From Prosapia bicincta (taxonomy: Eukaryota > Arthropoda > Insecta > Hemiptera > Cercopidae), in the NCBI GenBank assembly GCA_036971475.1, contig JBAIZL010000001.1:108113850-108177849 (forward strand): 64,000 bases of DNA. Direction: 5' to 3'. The notes under the pieces are model-generated. The model did no database searches and was not told the DNA's origin. It saw only the letters and a list, made by a program, of their open reading frames with translations. Within the stretch, counting starts at the first letter, position 1. Each line of letters opens with the position of its first letter. The position numbers were made by a program, and so were the translations under genes. This document shows positions 57,869-64,000 of the stretch, piece after piece.

Positions 57869-60800
57869 ATAACATTATATATCCTCTCTTCGGCCGCAGT
57901 GTTTGTTCCGTTTGGTAATACTGTAGTTCACATACTTTACTTGCCCAAAGTTTACTAGTTTGTAGCGCCTATTATATATCCTCTCTTCGGTCGCAGTGTT
58001 TGTTCCGTTTGGTAATACTGTAGTTCACATACTTTACTTGCCCAAAGTTTACTAGTTTGTAGCGCCTATTATATATCCTCTCTTCGGTCGCAGTGTTTGT
58101 TCCGCTTGGTAATACTGTAGTTCACATACTTTACTTGCCCAAAGTTTACTAGTTTGTAGCGCCTATTATATATCCTCTCTTCGGTCGCAGTGTTTGTTCC
58201 GTTTGGTAATACTGTAGTTCACATACTTTACTTGCCCAAAGTTTACTAGTTTGTAGCGCCTATTATATATCCTCTCTTCGGTCGCAGTGTTTGTTCCGTT
58301 TGGTAATACTGTAGTTCACATACTTTACTTGCCCAAAGTTTACTAGTTTGTAGCGCCTATTATATATCCTCTCTTCGGTCGAAGTGTTTGTTCCGTTTGG
58401 TAATACTGTAGTTCACATACTTTACTTGCCCAAAGTTTACTAGTTTGTAGCGCCTATTATATATCCTCTCTTCGGTCGCAGTGTTTGTTCCGTTTAGTAA
58501 TACTGTAGTTCACATACTTTACTTGCCCAAAGTTTACTAGTTTGTAGCGCCTATTATATATCCTCTCTTCGGTCGCAGTGTTTGTTCCGTTTAGTAATAC
58601 TGTAGTTCACATACTTTACTTGCCCAAAGTTTACTAGTTTGTAGCGCCTATTATATATCCTCTCTTCGGTCGCAGTGTTTGTTCCGTTTGGTAATACTGT
58701 AATTCACATACTTTACTTGCCCAAAGTTTACGCGTTTGTAGGGCCTATTATATATCCTCTCTTCGGCCGCAGTGTTTGTTCCGTTTAGTAATACTGTAGT
58801 TCACATACTTTACTTGCCCAAAGTTTACTAGTTTGTAGCGCCTATTATATATCGTCTCTTCGGCCGCAGTGTTTGTTCCGTTTGGTAATACTGTAGTTCA
58901 CATACTTTACTTGCCCAAAGTTTACGCGTTTGTAGGGCCTATTATATATCCTCTCTTCGGTCGCAGTGTTTGTTCCGTTTGGTAATACTGTAGTTCACAT
59001 ACTTTACTTGCCCAAAGTTTACTAGTTTGTAGCGCCTATTATATATCCTCTCTTCGGTCGCAGTGTTTGTTCCTTTTAGTAATACTGTGTTCACATACTT
59101 TACTTGCCCAAAGTTTACTAGTTTGTAGCGCCTATTATATATCCTCTCTTCGGTCGCAGTGTTTGTTCCTTTTAGTAATCCTGTAGTTCACATACTTTAC
59201 TTGCCCAAAGTTTACTAGTTTGTAGCGACTATTATATATCCTCTCTTCGGTCGCAGTGTTTGTTCCGATTGGTAATACTGTAGTTCACATACTTTACTTT
59301 CCCAAAGTTTACTAGTTTGTAGCGCCTATTATATATCCTCTCTTCGGTCGCAGTGTTTGTTCCGGTTGGTAATACTGTAGTTCACATACTTTACTTGCCC
59401 AAAGTTTACTAGTTTGTAGCGCCTATTATATATCCTCTCTTCGGTCGCAGTGTCTGTTCCGTTTAGTAATACTGTGTTCACATACTTTACTTGCCCAAAG
59501 TTTACTAGTTTGTAGCGCCTATTATATATCCTCTCTTCGGTCGCAGTGTTTGTTCCGTTTAGTAATACTGTAGTTCACATACTTTACTTGCCCAAAGTTT
59601 ACTAGTTTGTAGCGCCTATTATATATCCTCTCCTCGGTCGCAGTATTTGTTCCGTTTAGTAATACTGTAGTTCACATACTTTACTTGCCCAAAGTTTACT
59701 AGTTTGTAGCGCCTATTATATATCCTCTCTTCGGTCGCAGAGTTTGTTCCGTTTAGTATTACTGTGTTCACATACTTTACTTGCCCAAAGTTTACTAGTT
59801 TGTAGCGCCTATTATATATCCTCTCTTCGGTCGCAGTGTTTGTTCCGTTTGGTAATACTGTAGTTCACATACTTTACTTGCCCAAAGTTTACTAGTTTGT
59901 AGCGCCTATTATATATCCTCTCTTCGGTCGCAGTGTTTGTTCCGTTTGGTAATACTGTAGTTCACATACTTTACTTTCCCAAAGTTTACTAGTTTGTAGC
60001 GCCTATTATATATCCTCTCTTCGGTCGCAGTGTTGGTTCCGTTTGGTAATACTGTAGTTCACAAACTTTACTTGCCCAAAGTTTACTAGTTTGTAGCGCC
60101 TATTATATATCCTCTCTTCGGCCGCAGTGTTTGTTCCGTTTGGTAATACTGTAGTTCACATACTTTACTTGCCCAAAGTTTACTAGTTTGTAGCGCCTAT
60201 TATATATCCTCTCTTCGGTCGCAGTGTTTGTTCCGTTTGGTAATACTGTAGTTCACATACTTTACTTGCCCAAAGTTTACTAGTTTGTAGCGCCTATTAT
60301 ATATCCTCTCTTCGGTCGCAGTATTTGTTCCGTTTGGTAATACTGTAGTTCACATACTTTACTTGCCCAAAGTTTACTAGTTTGTAGCGCCTATTATATA
60401 TACTCTCTTCGGCCGCAGTGTTTGTTCCGTTTGGTAATACTGTAGTTCACATACTTTACTTGCCCAGAGTTTACTAGTTTGTATCGCCTATTATATATCC
60501 TCTCTTCGGCCGCAGTGTTTGTTCCGTTTGGTAATACTGTAGTTCACATACTTTACTTGCCCAAAGTTTACTAGTTTGTATCGCCTATTATATATCCTCT
60601 CTTCGGTCGCAGTGTTTGTTCCGTTTGGTAATACTGTAGTTCACATACTTTACTTGCCCAAAGTTTACTAGTTTGTAGCGCCTATTATATATCCTCTCTT
60701 CGGCCGCAGTGTTTGTCCGTTTGGTAATACAGTACTGTAGTTCACATACTTTACTTCCCCAAAGTTTACTAGTTTGTAGCGCCTATTATATATCCTCTCT

Positions 60801-62718
60801 TCGGTCGCAGTGTTTGTTCCGTTTGGTAATACTGTAGTTCACATACTTTACTTGCCCAAAGTTTACTAGTTTGTAGCGCCTATTATATATCCTCTCTTCG
60901 GTCGCAGTGTTTGTTCCGTTTGGTAATACTGTAGTTCACATACTTTACTTGCCCAAAGTTTACTAGTTTGTAGCGCCTATTATATATCGTCTCTTCGGCC
61001 GCAGTGTTTGTTCCGTTTGGTAATACTGTAGTTCACATACTTTACTTGCCCAAAGTTTACTAGTTTGTAGCGCCTATTATATATCCTCTCTTCGGTCGCA
61101 GTGTTTGTTCCGTTTGGTAATACTGTAGTTCACATACTTTACTTGCCCAAAGTTTACTAGTTTGTAGCGCCTATTATATATCCTCTCTTCGGCCGCAGTG
61201 TTTGTTCCGTTTGGTAATACTGTAGTTCACATACTTTACTTGCCCAAAGTTTACTAGTTTGTAGCGCCTATTATATATCCTCTCTTCGGTCGCAGTGTTT
61301 GTTCCGTTTGGTAATACTGTAGTTCACATACTTTACTTGCCCAAAGTTTACTAGTTTGTAGCGCCTATTATATATCCTCTCTTCGACCGCAGTGTTTGTT
61401 CCGTTTGGTAATACTGTAGTTCACATACTTTACTTGCCCAAAGTTTACTAGTTTGTAGCGCCTATTATATATCCTCTCTTCGGTCGCAGTGTTTGTTCCG
61501 TTTGGTAATACTGTAGTTCACATACTTTACTTGCCCAAAGTTTACTAGTTTGTAGCGCCTATTATATATCCTCTCTTCGGACGCAGTGTTTGTTCCGTTT
61601 GGTAATACTGTAATTCACATACTTTACTTGCCCAAAGTTTACGCGTTTGTAGGGCCTATTATATATCCTCTCTTCGGTCGCAGTGTTTGTTCCGTTTGGT
61701 AATACTGTAGTTCACATACTTTACTTGCCCAAAGTTTACTAGTTTGTAGCGCCTATTATATATCCTCTCTTCGGTCGCAGTGTTTGTTCCTTTTAGTAAT
61801 ACTGTGTTCACATACTTTACTTGCCCAAAGTTTACTAGTTTGTAGCGCCTATTATATATCCTCTCTTCGGTCGCAGTGTTTGTTCCGTTTGGTAATACTG
61901 TAGTTCACATACTTTACTTGCCCAAAGTTTACTAGTTTGTAGCGCCTATTATATATCCTCTCTTCGGTCGCAGTGTTTGTTCCGTTTGGTAATACTGTAG
62001 TTCACATACTTTACTTGCCCAAAGTTTACTAGTTTGTAGCGCCTATTATATATCCTCTCTTCGGTCGCAGTGTTTGTTCCGTTTGGTAATACTGTAATTC
62101 ACATACTTTACTTGCCCAAAGTTTACGCGTTTGTAGGGCCTATTATATATCCTCTCTTCGGTCGCAGTGTTTGTTCCGTTTGGTAATACTGTAGTTCACA
62201 TACTTTACTTGCCCAAAGTTTACTAGTTTGTAGCGCCTATTATATATCCTCTCTTCGGTCGCAGTGTTTGTTCCTTTTAGTAATACTGTGTTCACATACT
62301 TTACTTGCCCAAAGTTTACTAGTTTGTAGCGCCTATTATATATCCTCTCTTCGGTCGCAGTGTTTGTTCCGTTTGGTAATACTGTAGTTCACATACTTTA
62401 CTTGCCCAAAGTTTACTAGTTTGTAGCGCCTATTATATATCCTCTCTTCGGTCGCAGTGTTTGTTCCGTTTGGTAATACTGTAGTTCACATACTTTACTT
62501 GCCCAAAGTTTACTAGTTTGTAGCGCCTATTATATATCCTCTCTTCGGTCGCAGTGTTTGTTCCGTTTGGTAATACTGTAGTTCACATACTTTACTTGCC
62601 CAAAGTTTACTAGTTTGTAGCGCCTATTATATATCCTCTCTTCGGTCGCAGTGTTTGTTCCGTTTGGTAATACTGTAGTTCACATACTTTACTTGCCCAA
62701 AGTTTACTCGTTTGTAGT
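57869..62718. repeat. 97-bp satellite array (about 50 copies)
   Basis: Unit runs TATATATCCTCTCTTCGGTC, GCAGTGTTTGTTCCGTTTGG, TAATACTGTAGTTCACATAC, TTTACTTGCCCAAAGTTTAC, TAGTTTGTAGCGCCTAT; period 97 bp (GTTTGTTCCG at 57901 and 57998). A linked variant (ACGCGTTTGTAGG followed two units on by CCTTTTAGTAATACTGTGTT) recurs at 61640 and 62125, a five-unit 485-bp higher-order block; earlier examples are at 58729 and 58923. Units are highly uniform and both array ends are sharp. No open frame. Confidence 0.95.
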
Positions 62719-64000
62719 ATTGTCTCTGCTAAAACCATGCCATTGGGTATACAATGTTATCCCAATTATATATAATGTTACATCCTAGCATATGTTTCTC
62801 ATAAGTAGGTTTTCAAATACATGTAAGCATGAAAAACATACGCTTTTACGTTAAACGTGTTTTTACAGTATGTAAATCGAATGAAGTTGAAATAATATTA
62901 AAGTTAAGGACTATTTCATGTAAATTTTACTAACATATTTAAAAGAATCCATGGAGATGCATTTGTATTTCTGAATAGCTAAATTTTTTAAAGATTTTGA
63001 TATACAAGGCATTCACTAAAGTTATCCATCGTAAGTTACAGAAGCTTTATAAATACACAATATAAAGAGATAATAATTGTTTAGCTAGCTACGATAATCT
63101 GTGGTTTGTGTCAACATTTATTTCTTTAAGCAAATATAAATATTCTTATTTTTATTGTTTAGGCCCTACTTTAGAATATATAAATTTTGCAATACATAAG
63201 AAATTTTTTTGTATAAATTTAAAAAAATTCTAAAACAAAGTAAATAATTTTTGTAATAACTTTCTGTATTTAGATCTTTTTTATGACGAAAACAATGTTT
63301 AGAAAATGTGTGAAGGCCATTTCTTTTCGCCAATCATATTGTGTTATAATTTGGAGTAGGGGATTATTAAATCTCTCACTTTCCTTGTCTGTGTTGAGGG
63401 AATCTGACCTAATTGGGCAATCTGAAGTTTCAGACTTCGGATTCGCGAGAAATTTAATTAACTTCCGTCCGAGAAGCTGGTTCCAATGACCTGTTCATAA
63501 CTCGAATAAACTTTGCTCTCTAATTGTATACTTCAACGATTTTCCCTCTTTCCTTTTTATACGCGACATATGGTCGTATATCGTCGATTAACTCGATGGG
63601 ATTTAAATGATTAGTAGAAGTAGTAAGTAGTATAATCTTTTGAAATGCTGTATTTTAAGGATTATTTTAAAATTTAGATTTGGTCCCCGGACTCCCTATA
63701 ACCAGCTTTAGATTCTAAAATTAAGTCTAACTTTTGTGTACAAATTGGACAAATTTTGTTGCGCTATTCCCCACACTCACACCCGCGCTCTTGTTATTAC
63801 ACAATACTTTTAAAAATTTTCGGGGTTCTCTGAATTGCTATTAAAAAATGTTTAAACAAATATTTGTGTTTTTTGTGTAGGTAAGTATTTGTGTTTTTGT
63901 GTTTTATACTTTTGGGTTACATCCAAATATTTCTTTTTAAAAAATTGATTTAGCAATATTATGTTTGTTATGGAACTGATTTTAATGTTTAACTTGAGTT
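62719..64000. other. No confident gene
   Basis: AT-rich. The plus frame 63283-63489 contains SDFGFARN, which resembles a kinase activation motif, but no other kinase motif is present, so I do not call it. Confidence 0.5.

Noticed and set aside
14452..62718. Satellite arrays as possible CRISPR arrays
   Set aside because: Units are contiguous tandem repeats with no unique spacers, in eukaryotic DNA.
30695..62718. Hammerhead or CENP-B box inside the satellite units
   Set aside because: No CUGANGA plus GAAA pair and no TTCGNNNNANNCGGG match in any unit consensus on either strand.
63283..63489. SDFGFARN resembling a protein kinase DFG motif
   Set aside because: No HRD, APE or other kinase motif at the expected distances; the frame is short and begins in AT-rich DNA.

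Overview
This is AT-rich, non-coding-looking eukaryotic nuclear DNA with no intact protein gene. The transposon relics (Penelope-like elements, non-LTR reverse transcriptases, a DUF4817-type helix-turn-helix, hAT pieces) and the satellite-rich composition suggest an arthropod, most likely an insect. I cannot name the species from the sequence.

Layout. 1-3.6 kb: a tRNA-like SINE head, a decayed non-LTR RT, a ribozyme-bearing palindrome and a three-copy 173-bp repeat. 7.3-8.0 kb: a 254-bp tandem duplication, one copy of which holds a ribozyme-plus-(TA)n insertion. 11.2-13.0 kb: a Penelope-like element (PLE) 3' end (GIY-YIG endonuclease relic, ribozyme relic, (TA)n) and more hammerhead copies. 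14.45-15.84 kb: 61-bp satellite. 17.7-19.8 kb: 82-bp satellite. 21.6-24.1 kb: two more ribozyme palindromes and a relic of an arthropod repeat-borne ORF. 29.3-29.7 kb: 19-bp repeats. 30.7-39.1 kb: one 8.4-kb satellite block made of two related subfamilies (about 90 bp and 95 bp). 43.5-46.3 kb: perfect hairpins, DUF4817 relic, non-LTR RT relic, degenerate hammerhead. 49.1-50.3 kb: second PLE relic (RT C-terminal part plus GIY-YIG). 51.1-53.6 kb: 136/140-bp satellite. 56.46-56.84 kb: non-autonomous hAT element with an 8-bp target duplication. 57.87-62.72 kb: 97-bp satellite, about 50 copies. Tandem satellites fill nearly a third of the window.

The most coherent system is a set of self-cleaving RNA motifs. 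At least eight places carry a minimal type I hammerhead pattern (CUGANGA, helix II, GAAA, a very short palindromic helix III, a UH cleavage site, and a 4-bp helix I). One lies about 200 bp downstream of a PLE endonuclease relic, as expected for PLE terminal repeats. Four loci are head-to-head inverted copies, and several copies end in (TA)n. Three motifs look fully intact by base pairing: 1762-1805 (-), 12516-12558 (-) and 23973-24015 (+). Hammerheads in PLEs are known; the local arrangement, the copies truncated near the cleavage site and the filled/empty insertion pair are what deserve attention.

No functional gene is confidently supported. One short GC-rich open stretch with an upstream splice-acceptor-like sequence (27010-27125) is the best candidate for an ordinary exon. 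All family calls are from reading translations by eye; no database search was made.
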